Positions 33,643-42,287 of a stretch of DNA of 64,000 nucleotides are shown in pieces. A model generated the notes under the pieces. It was given only the letters and a program-made list of their open reading frames with translations. It made no database searches and was not told the origin of the DNA. This DNA is from Streptomyces sp. DSM 110735 (GTDB lineage Bacteria > Actinomycetota > Actinomycetes > Streptomycetales > Streptomycetaceae). Within the stretch, counting starts at the first letter, position 1; each line of letters opens with the position of its first letter. Where the stretch lies: assembly GCF_016482685.1 (NCBI RefSeq), contig NZ_JACYHF010000005.1:248001-312000 (forward strand). The letters run 5' to 3'. The translations under genes were made by a program, and so were the position numbers.

Positions 33643-35864
33643 GCCGGAGCCCCGGCTGCGTCGGCGCGGGAGAGCCGGCTCCGGAAGCCGTCCACGAGAC
33701 CGTCGTCCAGCAGGTGGGTCAGCGCCGTGTACACGGCCGTACGGCTCGGGGCGCCCGCCGGTAGCTCGCAGGCGTCGGGGGCGGACGCGTCGGGGTCCGG
33801 GGTGCGGGCCCAGGTGCGGACGATCGCCCGGAGCCGGTCGCGCGGGCTCTCGGCGAACGCGGACGGTTCCTCCTCGGCGTCGGTGCGGACGGCTGCGGCG
33901 AGGACGGTGAGGACTTCGCCCAGCAGACCGGGGTAGCGGCGCGCCGCGTCCAGCCAGAGCCGGACGGCCGCCGCGTCCGCGTCGTCCGGTTCGAGACCGT
34001 GCGCACCGCGCAGCACCGCGCGCCAGCCGGTGGTGAGGTCGGCCGTGGACGGGGTGAAGTCGTCGTCGCCGTCGCGGGTGAGCAGGACCGGGAGGGCGGA
34101 GGCGGCGGCGTCCTTGGCGGCGGCCAGCGTGCGGAACGTCTCGCGCCCGGCGTCCCGGGTCGCCTCGGCGTCGCACCAGCCCACCACGTAGGAGAAGAGG
34201 GCACGGCGGGCGGTGGGTTCGGACCACAGGGCGTGCACCGCTCGCTGAAGGGCGTCGCGTACCTCCGGGTCCTGGTCGTCGGCCGCGTGGCGCAGGCGGG
34301 TCAGCGCCTTCACGGTGTGCTGTCTGCCGAACTCACCCGCGCACACCTCGACCACCGCGAGACGCTGCGCCGTGGTGCCGTTCTGGGCCCACTGCCGCAG
34401 CATCTCGTGGATGTACGGCGCGCTCGCGGCATGGACACCGGCGGAGGTGAGGATCTCGATCAGCGTGGGCCACAGCGCCTGCCCCCGCCAGCCCAACGCG
34501 AGCTGCCGCAACGGCTCCTGGCGCCGCTGGCGTACGGCCCACCGCACGGCGAAGGAGCCGATGCGCAGTGCCATGGCCTGCTGCTGCGCGCGGGTCAGGG
34601 TGTTCAGTGCCTGCCGGTTGGTCCTCAGGGGCGCGGTGGCGAGCCACTTGAGGAACTCGGTGCGCGACAGCGGGCGGTCGACCCAGAAGTACTCCAGCGC
34701 CGCGTCGTCCCAGTCGGGCCGGTCGAAGGTGACGGTGTCGTCCTCCGCCAGCTCCGCGTCGATGGAGTGCACCATCTCGATGACGCCGGGCTCCTGCTGA
34801 CCGTTGAGGGAGACGTCGCGATCGCCCAACTGCTTCCCCAGGTCGGCCGCGCCCGCGTAGAGATGGGCCACCGGGGCGCCCCGCAGGGCGGCGCAGGACA
34901 GCAGGAAGTTGCGCTGGAAGCCGGTACGACCGTCCTCGCGATGCCAACTCAGCAACTGAGCACGCCAGTTGGACCGAGCGGCGAGGACGCTCAGCACCTG
35001 GCGGTCGAAGGGCGTGGGGTCCTTGCGGTGGTACTTCCGCGCCAGCGCCTCCAGATGCGGCAGCCCGCCGTCCCCCGACCGGTGGGCGTGCAGGATGTGA
35101 CCGACGATCTCCAGTACGTCCACCGGTGGCTGGCCGTCCAGCAGTGCCGCGATGTCCGTGTCCCCGAGCCACTGGTCCACGGGGAACCCGGGGGACTCCG
35201 CCTTGAGCCACCTGCGGGCGATCTCCAGTGGGGGTGGCGTCCCCAGGGGCTGCCGGGTGCCCTCCGGGGCGCCGGTGCCGATGCGCCGCCACTGTTCCGG
35301 GGTGGTCAGGACGACGAGCCGTGCCCTGCGGTGGGCGAGGTGGTCCCGCAGTCCGCCGAGGGTCGCGCCGAAGGTGTCGGACACCACGAAGTCGTCCTCG
35401 TCCGGCGGGAGTTCCAGCAGATACGCCCAGTCGGTGGCGTGGGGGACGCGATGGGCGGGGAAGTCGGGGGAGGCGCCGAAGCCGAGCCTGCCGACTCGTA
35501 CGTCCGGGTGCTCGTGGCGCAACTCGGCCAGCAGGGCGCGGGCAGCGGTGGTACGGCCCTTGCCCGGACCCTCGGCGAACACGGTGACCGAACCGGGCTG
35601 CTTCCACGACCGGTAGACCGTCTCGAAATCCGCGCCGCCCTCCGGTGCGACGAAGACGGCACGCACCGCCTCCATGAAGTCGTCCGAGAACGCGCCGTGT
35701 TCGAGCGGCATGTCGAATCCGGCGCTCACCTTGACGGCGTTCATCTCACCGAAGTTCAGCAGCGCGAGCTGCCGCAGCCGCGCGACCGCCTCGCTCTCCA
35801 GCAGTGATGCCAGCGGACCCGACGGAGCGGGCGACGCGGGCTGTTCCTCGTGCATGTCGTGCAT
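33639..35864 (-). CDS. Predicted P-loop NTPase with helical-repeat C-terminus
   Basis: A 741-residue cytosolic protein. Near residue 100 is a P-loop-like GPGKGRTTAAR, in which the canonical Lys of GK[ST] is Arg; a possible Walker B (DDFVVSDTF) and a sensor-1-like strand ending in TTPEQWRRI follow at ~160-195. The C-terminal ~400 residues are helical and look like a repeat scaffold (AQRLAVVEVCAGEF, TVKALTRLRHAADDQDPEVRDAL). The form recalls STAND-like signalling NTPases of bacterial conflict systems, but the variant P-loop makes hydrolysis uncertain. It is coupled to the 235-residue gene and follows the 177-residue gene by 44 bp. Confidence 0.72.
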   Translation of the reverse strand: MHDMHEEQPASPAPSGPLASLLESEAVARLRQLALLNFGEMNAVKVSAGFDMPLEHGAFSDDFMEAVRAVFVAPEGGADFETVYRSWKQPGSVTVFAEGPGKGRTTAARALLAELRHEHPDVRVGRLGFGASPDFPAHRVPHATDWAYLLELPPDEDDFVVSDTFGATLGGLRDHLAHRRARLVVLTTPEQWRRIGTGAPEGTRQPLGTPPPLEIARRWLKAESPGFPVDQWLGDTDIAALLDGQPPVDVLEIVGHILHAHRSGDGGLPHLEALARKYHRKDPTPFDRQVLSVLAARSNWRAQLLSWHREDGRTGFQRNFLLSCAALRGAPVAHLYAGAADLGKQLGDRDVSLNGQQEPGVIEMVHSIDAELAEDDTVTFDRPDWDDAALEYFWVDRPLSRTEFLKWLATAPLRTNRQALNTLTRAQQQAMALRIGSFAVRWAVRQRRQEPLRQLALGWRGQALWPTLIEILTSAGVHAASAPYIHEMLRQWAQNGTTAQRLAVVEVCAGEFGRQHTVKALTRLRHAADDQDPEVRDALQRAVHALWSEPTARRALFSYVVGWCDAEATRDAGRETFRTLAAAKDAAASALPVLLTRDGDDDFTPSTADLTTGWRAVLRGAHGLEPDDADAAAVRLWLDAARRYPGLLGEVLTVLAAAVRTDAEEEPSAFAESPRDRLRAIVRTWARTPDPDASAPDACELPAGAPSRTAVYTALTHLLDDGLVDGFRSRLSRADAAGAPA

Positions 35865-35908
35865 TTCCTGACCCCGTGATGTCGAGACGTGCGGGAACCG
35901 GCTTGCTC

Positions 35909-36442
35909 TCAGCCGAGGGTGTCCCCGACGTCCAGCCCGGTGAGTTCACCGCCGGGACGCACGGTCCGCGCGGTCTGCTCGATGTCGACGGCGGCGCGGT
36001 CGGACACGTGCCGTGCCTTGACGCCCCGGGCCACGGCGTTCGCCCCGACCTCGTCCACGCGCTGGACGACCCGGACTCCGGCGCCCGGGCGCCGCTCGCC
36101 CGCGAAGGTGAAACGCTGCCCGTAGACCGCTTCGAGGTCGTCGCGCACCTGGCTCAGCGTCCGCAAGAGGTGCGCGTCCGCCGGTCTGATCAGATCCGGG
36201 TTGTGCCGGTACGCGTCCAACTCCCTTTCGGCGAAGCCCAGTCGGGCGACACGGTCTCCGGTCAGCGCGTCCTGGTGGAGGACGTAGGGCGCCGGAGGCT
36301 CCGCGAGCGCCGAGCGGAATTCCTCTTCCTCACGGGATTCCGCGCGCCGGTCGAGCGCCTCTCCGAGTCGGCCGAACAGGAACCCGAAGACCTGTGGCAG
36401 CGCGGTCGTGGCCACGGTCGCCAGCGAGAGCTGGTCCGTCAT
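35909..36442 (-). CDS. Small protein of unknown function heading the NTPase operon
   Basis: A 177-residue protein. The first ~30 residues form a hydrophobic helix (LATVATTALPQVFGFLFGRL), then a Glu/Arg-rich helix, then a mixed region ending in a beta-rich tail (DRAAVDIEQTARTVRPGGELTGLDVG). The layout, a helix near the membrane or an oligomerisation helix plus a small domain, is common for proteins encoded next to signalling NTPases in streptomycetes. GGGGGAAGC lies before the ATG. No known function. Confidence 0.7.
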   Translation of the reverse strand: MTDQLSLATVATTALPQVFGFLFGRLGEALDRRAESREEEEFRSALAEPPAPYVLHQDALTGDRVARLGFAERELDAYRHNPDLIRPADAHLLRTLSQVRDDLEAVYGQRFTFAGERRPGAGVRVVQRVDEVGANAVARGVKARHVSDRAAVDIEQTARTVRPGGELTGLDVGDTLG

Positions 36443-36835
36443 GATGCTTCCCCCGAGTGTGCGGTCGTGCCGTGGAGCGGCTGGAGATTGTCACCAAGGT
36501 TAGGGTTTTGGGGTGTTCGGAGGGGAAGAGGGGATTTTGCCAGTTCTGGGGGTGGTGGGATGGGTGGTGCGGCGGGCTGTGTTCGGGGGGTTATTCGAAC
36601 TCGTTCCGTCGGAGGTGGCGGCGTAACGGGTCAGGGGTCTTACGCCTTCCGCAGGGGCGTATTCGGTGGCGTTCGAGCGGTGCGGGGTGGGGAGACGCGG
36701 CGCGGGCTGGCTGGATGGTGCCGCTTGTCGAACCGCCCCACCGTCCCGCAGAGCGCGGAACACCTGCGGCCGGACCTGCGCGTCGCAGGTTTCCGGCCGC
36801 TGGTCGGGACGGCTGTGCTGATGTGCGGGCGGCTG
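36443..36835. other. Intergenic region between the two minus-strand operons
   Basis: 393 bp without a convincing gene. The part at about 36490-36620 is clearly less GC-rich than its surroundings and should carry the promoter of the 177-residue gene. The part next to 36836 contains a hairpin described separately. No repeats or RNA genes were recognised. Confidence 0.6.
36766..36800 (-). terminator. Hairpin after the pseudokinase gene
   Basis: GCGGCCGGACCTGCG pairs with CGCAGGTTTCCGGCCGC across a CGT loop; the right arm has two extra bases that bulge out. It lies 36 bp beyond the stop of the minus-strand gene at 36836 and is a likely terminator of the CHAT-system minus-strand operon. Confidence 0.6.
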
Positions 36836-39607
36836 TCAACTCCCGTACGGGGAGCCGTACGTCGTGTTCCGTCGCCGTTCCACCGGAGTCGTCCCCCGCT
36901 TCGCGAACACCCACAGCCCGATGGCGAGCACCGCCACCACCCACAGTGACCCGTGCCAGAAGTCGAGGGCGTAGGTGGTCGCGAGGAGGGCGTGGGTGAG
37001 GCTGTCGGCGTAGAGGTGCCAGAGGAGGGCGGCTGTCGTCACGGTGGCGGTGACGGCGCAGGTGAGGCGGAGTGCCCGGCTGCGGGCCCGTACCGCCCAG
37101 CGCAGGCCCGCCGCGGAACCCGCCAGGATCAAGGACGGGAGCAGCCACGGGAGTTGCCCGGGGACGCGGTCGCCGAAGCCGAAGAAGGCGCCGTCCTCGA
37201 ACCACTCGGGGCGGTCGCCGTTCAAGTCGTCCGAGAACTCCTGGAATTGACTGACGACATCCAGCGCCTTCGGGGCGGCGTCGGTGCGGGCGTCGCGCCA
37301 GAGCTGGGCGTGGGAGAGGTGGTCCGGGGCTGCGTCCGGGGCGGGCTCGGTCTTGTGGGGACGGGGCTTCTTGTGGTGGTCGGACGCCGTCACCACGCGT
37401 CTCGTCGCGACCTGCCGGGACGCCGCCGGGGCCGACGCCTTGGCCGGGGGAGCCGTGTACGGCACCCAGCCGTACGCCGTGTAGCCGACCACGTCGAGCA
37501 GTCCGATCGTGAACGCGGTCAGCCAGAGCCAGCGCAGCTTCAACAGGCGGCGGTGGGCGAGGTCCTGGCGTGCCTGCCGCCGGGTGCGGGCGTCGTCGCG
37601 GTTCTCCGCCGAGCGGGAGAACCGGGTGCGCAGCCACGCGGACGACCGCTGACCGGCCGCGTTGATCCGGCGCCGGAGGAGCACCCGGCGGGTGCGCCAC
37701 AGGTCGCGGTGGAAGGCCACGACCTGGAGGTCGAAGGCGAGCGCCGCCGCCGTCAGCCCCGCCGCCGTCGATCCCACCGCCCCGGCGGACCCGGCGGTCT
37801 CACGCCCCAGGGTCTGGGTCGTCAGGTCGTACAGCCGCCCCCACCAGCGCGGGGTGACGCCAGGGCGGCGGGTCTTCCCCAGCCGCTCGCGGCAGTACCG
37901 CAGATACGCCTCGTCGCCCAGGAGCAGCCGGACCACCGTGCGCAGGGACTCGTCCTGGTCGTACCATCCGGAGCCGCGCGGAATCAGTTGCTGGGTCGCG
38001 CCGGAGCGCAACTCGTCGGTCTCCTCGGCGCGTTCGCGCTCCAGGTCCCGTGCCGTGCGCTCGGTCTCCTGCGCGGCCGTCTCCAGGGCGCGGCTCACCT
38101 TCTCGGGCAGTCCGCGCAGCGCGGGGCAGCCGGGGGAGTCCGGGTGGCGGGCGCAGGTCTGGCGCGCCGCGTCGCGCAGGACACCGCTGTCCAGCACCGC
38201 GTGCAGCGTCCGCATGTCCTCGCTCGCGGCCAGCGCCACCAGACCGTCCTCGTCGATGTCGGCGCCCCGGAAGCGCGGCCGGGCGAACGGCAGGAATTCG
38301 GCGGCGAGCGACGCCAGCGCCTGATCGGCGGCGTAGGGACGGCTCGGCGAGCGCAGAAGGCGGTCGAGTCCGCTGCGGTCCGCCTGCGGGGCACGGGACG
38401 CCAGCCACTCGTCCAGCAGCGCGGTGTGCCCCGGATCGGCAAGCCAGGAAGGGCCGTTGGCGCCCGCGTCCACCAGCGCCGACGCCAGGTCCGCCGGGTC
38501 GTCGTAGGCGCGACCGCCGTACCGGAACGGCTCCACCGGCGCCGCCTGCGCCTCCCGCTCCGCGCACCAGGCGCGCACCTCCGCCGCGCCGAGACGGCCG
38601 CCCGCGAGCCGGTCGAGGAGGTCGTCCCAGTGCCGGTCGCCGGTGTCGGCGGGCGGACGGTGGAGCACCGCGTCGGCCAGCTCGTCCGGGTCGGGACCCG
38701 CCGTGATCCACGGCCGCCCGGTGAGCAGTTCGTGCACGACGGCGGCCACACTGACCCGGGCGGCACGCACACCCCAGCGCCCGTGGGTGGACAGATGGGC
38801 CGGTGCCGAGTATTGGGTCAGCGGCGGACGGGGACCGCGCGCGCACTCCTCGTCCAGTACGGCCGCACCGTCCAGGTCGGGGAGTACGGGCTCGAATCCG
38901 CCCAGGTCACGCAGGTACAGCGTGTCCGGCGACAGGTTCACCGGCACCGCACGGCAGTCCTGCTCCCAGCGCTCCAGGAGGTCCGCGAGACCGGTCAGCA
39001 GGGACTGGACGGTGGACTCCGCGAGGCCGCCGAGGTGGCCAGGGGCGCCGCCCGGCCGGGCGAGGGTGTCGTCCAGCAGCTTGCGCAGCGTGCCGCCGCC
39101 GGGCGGACGCAGGGTCTCCCAGGTGACCGTGGGACCGCCGTCGGGCAGCGTCTCCACGCCGTCGTCCAGCCGCGTCGCCGCGCCCGCCTCGCGCAGCCGG
39201 TCCTTCGCCGCGCTGGGCCGGAAACCGGGCGCGTGCACCTTGAGCAGCACGATCCCCTGCGGGCTGTCCACCGGCGCCGCCAGCCACAGGCGCCCGCCCA
39301 CGGCTGCCTCGGCGGGCAGCATCTCCAGGATCCGGAAGCGGCGGCGGACGCCGAGCGGGAGCTGGACCTCGTCCGACGCGCCGGTGGCGTCCGTGTCGGC
39401 ACGCGGAGCCTGGGACGCCGGGGTCCGGGACGCCGGAGTCTGCGGCTTGCGCAGCAAGTCGTCGATGGGGTCGGGCTGTTCGGCGCGCGGCGGCGGGGGT
39501 GCCGTCTCCTGCGCCGCCGGGGCGGGCACGGTGTCGCGCTCGTGCTCGTCGCAGTAGGAGGTCTCGCAGTAGTGCGGGGCGCGGCTGTCCCGGCAGTAGT
39601 ACCTCAC
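36836..39607 (-). CDS. Membrane-anchored pseudokinase-like protein with a Cys-rich N-terminus
   Basis: A 923-residue protein. The N-terminus carries Cys 5, 14, 19 and His 22 (YYCRDS, CETSYCDEH), a probable small metal-binding knuckle, then a Pro-rich linker. Residues ~95-330 look like a protein-kinase fold whose catalytic elements have decayed: the catalytic loop position reads VPVNLSPDTLYL instead of HRDxxxxN, and the DFG position reads PDLDGAAVL. A helical middle section follows. The C-terminal third has four likely membrane helices (WLWLTAFTIGLLDVVGY; LPWLLPSLILAGSAAGL; LTCAVTATVTTAALLWHLY; LWVVAVLAIGLWVFA). GTG start overlaps the radical SAM stop. A kinase-like sensor at the membrane is inferred; catalytic activity is unlikely. 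Confidence 0.78.
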   Translation of the reverse strand: MRYYCRDSRAPHYCETSYCDEHERDTVPAPAAQETAPPPPRAEQPDPIDDLLRKPQTPASRTPASQAPRADTDATGASDEVQLPLGVRRRFRILEMLPAEAAVGGRLWLAAPVDSPQGIVLLKVHAPGFRPSAAKDRLREAGAATRLDDGVETLPDGGPTVTWETLRPPGGGTLRKLLDDTLARPGGAPGHLGGLAESTVQSLLTGLADLLERWEQDCRAVPVNLSPDTLYLRDLGGFEPVLPDLDGAAVLDEECARGPRPPLTQYSAPAHLSTHGRWGVRAARVSVAAVVHELLTGRPWITAGPDPDELADAVLHRPPADTGDRHWDDLLDRLAGGRLGAAEVRAWCAEREAQAAPVEPFRYGGRAYDDPADLASALVDAGANGPSWLADPGHTALLDEWLASRAPQADRSGLDRLLRSPSRPYAADQALASLAAEFLPFARPRFRGADIDEDGLVALAASEDMRTLHAVLDSGVLRDAARQTCARHPDSPGCPALRGLPEKVSRALETAAQETERTARDLERERAEETDELRSGATQQLIPRGSGWYDQDESLRTVVRLLLGDEAYLRYCRERLGKTRRPGVTPRWWGRLYDLTTQTLGRETAGSAGAVGSTAAGLTAAALAFDLQVVAFHRDLWRTRRVLLRRRINAAGQRSSAWLRTRFSRSAENRDDARTRRQARQDLAHRRLLKLRWLWLTAFTIGLLDVVGYTAYGWVPYTAPPAKASAPAASRQVATRRVVTASDHHKKPRPHKTEPAPDAAPDHLSHAQLWRDARTDAAPKALDVVSQFQEFSDDLNGDRPEWFEDGAFFGFGDRVPGQLPWLLPSLILAGSAAGLRWAVRARSRALRLTCAVTATVTTAALLWHLYADSLTHALLATTYALDFWHGSLWVVAVLAIGLWVFAKRGTTPVERRRNTTYGSPYGS

Positions 39608-40341
39608 CGGTCGGTCTCCTTCCGGGTGGCCCCGGCCGGGGCGGCGGGTTCGGTGGCTGCCGGTTCCCTGTGACGCCCCGGGCGCCACGACACCTGGCCG
39701 TGGCGGAAGCCCGCCGTGCGCAACGCCTGCTGCAGCGCGGCGAGTTCGCCCTGCCGGGGCACGCCGATCAGCCAGGCGTCGTGGTCGGTGGCGAGCAGTT
39801 GCATGGGGGCGCGCTCGGGACGGTGGTCCAGGTGGGGTCCGTAGCGCTCGTGGCCCAGGGGGGTGAGCGGGGTGACGGTCTGGTTGGCCGAGCCGCGCCA
39901 GATCAGGGTGGTCGGGGCGTCCGCGCGGAAGGGCTCGCTGATCACCGCGTCCGCCAGGCCGTCCTCGATCAACTCCGGTGCCCGTCTTGAAAGTTCGGCC
40001 AGCGGGTGCCCGGTGTAGACGAGGAGATCGACCGCGCGTCCGGCCGCCTCTTCGCGGGCCGCCCGCAGCAGCGCGGTGAGCGCCTCGGGCTGGTCGCCGG
40101 GCTCGCCGCCGGACACGGTGAGCCCGTCCGCGCCCTGCGCCAGCGCCCGCCGCCACAGCGCGCGGAACTCCTCGACCGGCAGGGAGACCCCGCCCCGAGG
40201 CTCCCAGGTGTCCAGCGCGAGGCACCCCGCGCACTGCACCGAGCAGCCCTGGGTCCACACGCCGAGCCGCCGCCCCGGACCGAGCGCGGTGACCGGGAAG
40301 TGCAGCCGGTTGACGGCCAGCGGGGCGCCCGTCAGCTCCAT
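39604..40341 (-). CDS. Radical SAM enzyme, activase-like
   Basis: A 245-residue radical SAM protein. The 4Fe-4S motif is CSVQCAGC (Cys 33, 37, 40; CX3CX2C), followed by TVSGGEPGDQPEAL, the SAM-binding GGE strand. Small size and sequence (LHFPVTALGPGRRLGVWTQGC) resemble NrdG/pyruvate-formate-lyase-activase-type 4Fe-4S single-domain proteins. It overlaps the ATPase stop upstream and the pseudokinase start downstream, so it belongs to this operon. No glycyl-radical partner enzyme is present; modification of a peptide or protein of the system is a possible role. Confidence 0.88.
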   Translation of the reverse strand: MELTGAPLAVNRLHFPVTALGPGRRLGVWTQGCSVQCAGCLALDTWEPRGGVSLPVEEFRALWRRALAQGADGLTVSGGEPGDQPEALTALLRAAREEAAGRAVDLLVYTGHPLAELSRRAPELIEDGLADAVISEPFRADAPTTLIWRGSANQTVTPLTPLGHERYGPHLDHRPERAPMQLLATDHDAWLIGVPRQGELAALQQALRTAGFRHGQVSWRPGRHREPAATEPAAPAGATRKETDR

Positions 40342-42287
40342 ACCGGTCTCCAGTCGTCCTCCGGGAACAGGTCGACCAGGGTGATCCGGGCGCCCTCCGC
40401 GCGCGGTGTGTCGAACAGCTCGCGGCTCAGCGGATTGACGACCGCGCTCTCCACCAGGTTGAGGACGCCGCGCGCCCCGAGTCCGAGGTTGCTCGCGGCG
40501 GCGTCGCGCAGGCTGTCGCGCGCGTCGGCGCCGACGACCAACTCGGCTTTGTGCACGGCTCGTACGCGCGCCGCGACGGAGGCGAGGGACCGGTCCAGGA
40601 CCTCGACGGCGGCCTGCTCGTCGATGAAGCCGAGGGTCACGTAGTTGTCGCCGAGCCGGTTGCGCAGCTCGGGACGGCCGATGTCCTGGTCGAAGAACTT
40701 CTCGTAGGCGCCGCGGAAATGGGCGAAGTAGCCCGAGGGGTCGTCGGTGAACTGCTTCAGCAGCTCCTCGGCGCGGTGCGCGGACGCCGCCGGGTCGTTC
40801 TTCTTGTCCTCCTCGGACACCTGGGTGCCGATGTTGGAGGTGAAGATGATGAAGCACTCGGAGAAGTAGACGGTGCCGCCCCGGCTGTCGGTGAGCCGTC
40901 CCTCGTCCAGGATCTGGAGGAAGAGGTCGAGGATGCGCTCGTGCGCCTTCTCGATCTCGTCGAAGAGCAGCACACAGGCGGGCTGCGCCCGTACGGCGTT
41001 GGTGAGTTCACCGCCGGAGTCGTAGCCCACATAGCCGGGCGGGGCGCCGATGAGGCGCTGGCGGCTCTCGTCGACGCGGAACTCCGACATGTCGAAGCGC
41101 ACCGGCTGCGCCTCCTCCCCGAGCAGCAACTTCGTGACCGAGCGCGCCAGTTCGGTCTTGCCGACACCGGTCGGACCGGCGAGGAAGAGCACCCCGCGCG
41201 GGCGGTTGCGGGCCGCCGAGGACTGGGCGCCGCTCATGCCGACCGCCGCGCGCGTCAGAATGTCCACCGTCCTGCCCACCGCCGAGGGCTGCCCGAGCAC
41301 GTGGTGGGCCAGGTACTTCTCGGCACCGGCGAGCCGCCTGCGCACGGTGTCGCCCGCCCACGGGTCGTCGGTGATGCCGACCCGCACCAGCCGGGCCGCG
41401 TCGGAGAAGACGGTCGGTCCCGGCGGCAGCGTGGCCGCGGTCAGCACCGTCGTGCGCACCTGGCGCCCGGTGAGCCCGTCGGTGGCTCCGGCGACCGACT
41501 CCAGCTCCTCCTGCCGCGCCTCGGCGCCGAACGCGGAGCGGATGAAGCGGGCAGCGAGCTGGGTGCGCAGCTCCAGGTTGGGGCGCAGCAGCCGGATCAC
41601 CCGCACCGAGTCGCCGGACACCGGGAAGGCCGGGGCGAGTTGGTCCTGCTGCTCGCACACCCAGATCAGGGTGAGCCCGAAGGTCTCGTGCTCGGGACGC
41701 CCCGGCATCGCGACCATCGGAGCGGCGTGCCCCAGCGCCTCGATCGCGGTGAACAGCGCGCGGTCGGCGCGCAGTACGGCGTCGCCGGGCAGGGTGCGGG
41801 CGGCGTACGGCACCACGAGCGCGACGGGCACGGTCAGTCCCTCGGCGCCGCTGTACAGCTCGTGCAGCGCCACCAGCAGCTCGCGCAGCAGGTCGGAGTC
41901 GAACTCCGCGCCGGAGTAGCGGTCGACGAGCGCGGCGATCCGCCTGTTCTCCTCCGCCTCGGGGTCCTGCGGCGAGTCCAGCCGGTAGAGGCCGCGCAGC
42001 GGGTCGAGGACCAGCAGGGCGGCGTACCCCCGGGCGCGGCACACCTCCCACAGCACCTCCGGCACCCGCAGCAGGCGCACCCGGCCGCCGGTCACGGGGA
42101 CCTGGTGGCGGTCGCGGACGTTGCCGGTGAGCAGCAGGTGCGGGGCCAGGGACAGCGAGAGGTCGACCTCGCGCATCCACGCCTCGGGGAGCGCGGGAGG
42201 GGTCTCGGTGCCGGTGCCGGTGCCGGTGCCGGTGCCGGTGCCGATGCCGGTTTCGGTCCCGGTCCCGGTCTCGGGGAGAGTGCTCAT
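40332..42287 (-). CDS. ClpA/ClpB-type AAA+ ATPase
   Basis: A 651-residue ATPase. The N-terminus (5-29) is a Gly-Thr/Glu-Thr dipeptide repeat. Residues ~40-310 resemble a decayed AAA module without a P-loop. Residues ~318-640 are a full D2-type AAA+ module: Walker A GPTGVGKT at 371-378, the substrate-gripping pore loop GYVGYDSGG at 418-426, Walker B LLFDEIEKAH at 440-449, sensor 1 FIIFTSNIG and the C-terminal small domain. A pore loop of this type implies threading of a polypeptide, i.e. unfoldase or remodelling activity. It overlaps the coiled-coil gene (ATGA). No ClpP-binding loop was recognised, so delivery to ClpP is not implied. Confidence 0.9.
   Translation of the reverse strand: MSTLPETGTGTETGIGTGTGTGTGTGTETPPALPEAWMREVDLSLSLAPHLLLTGNVRDRHQVPVTGGRVRLLRVPEVLWEVCRARGYAALLVLDPLRGLYRLDSPQDPEAEENRRIAALVDRYSGAEFDSDLLRELLVALHELYSGAEGLTVPVALVVPYAARTLPGDAVLRADRALFTAIEALGHAAPMVAMPGRPEHETFGLTLIWVCEQQDQLAPAFPVSGDSVRVIRLLRPNLELRTQLAARFIRSAFGAEARQEELESVAGATDGLTGRQVRTTVLTAATLPPGPTVFSDAARLVRVGITDDPWAGDTVRRRLAGAEKYLAHHVLGQPSAVGRTVDILTRAAVGMSGAQSSAARNRPRGVLFLAGPTGVGKTELARSVTKLLLGEEAQPVRFDMSEFRVDESRQRLIGAPPGYVGYDSGGELTNAVRAQPACVLLFDEIEKAHERILDLFLQILDEGRLTDSRGGTVYFSECFIIFTSNIGTQVSEEDKKNDPAASAHRAEELLKQFTDDPSGYFAHFRGAYEKFFDQDIGRPELRNRLGDNYVTLGFIDEQAAVEVLDRSLASVAARVRAVHKAELVVGADARDSLRDAAASNLGLGARGVLNLVESAVVNPLSRELFDTPRAEGARITLVDLFPEDDWRPVWS
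42207..42242 (+). repeat. Six perfect GGTGCC hexamers
   Basis: Six perfect tandem GGTGCC units, followed by degenerate ones to about 42280, inside the 5' end of the ATPase gene. On the coding strand they give the Gly-Thr dipeptide repeat at its N-terminus. The unit is a multiple of three, so copy-number change would alter length without shifting frame. Confidence 0.92.

Noticed and set aside
36457..36999. A plus-strand ORF in the gap between the two minus-strand operons
   Set aside because: It has an unusual Trp/Gly/Cys-rich start, runs into the antisense of the pseudokinase gene, and has no RBS or known domain.
36953..39673. A 906-codon plus-strand frame opposite the pseudokinase gene
   Set aside because: Same reason: antisense, Arg/Gly/Val-rich, no domain. 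The minus-strand frame has membrane helices, kinase-like layout and overlaps with neighbours.
42207..42280. The GGTGCC repeat as an intergenic or regulatory repeat
   Set aside because: It lies inside the reading frame of the ATPase gene and is translated as a Gly-Thr repeat.
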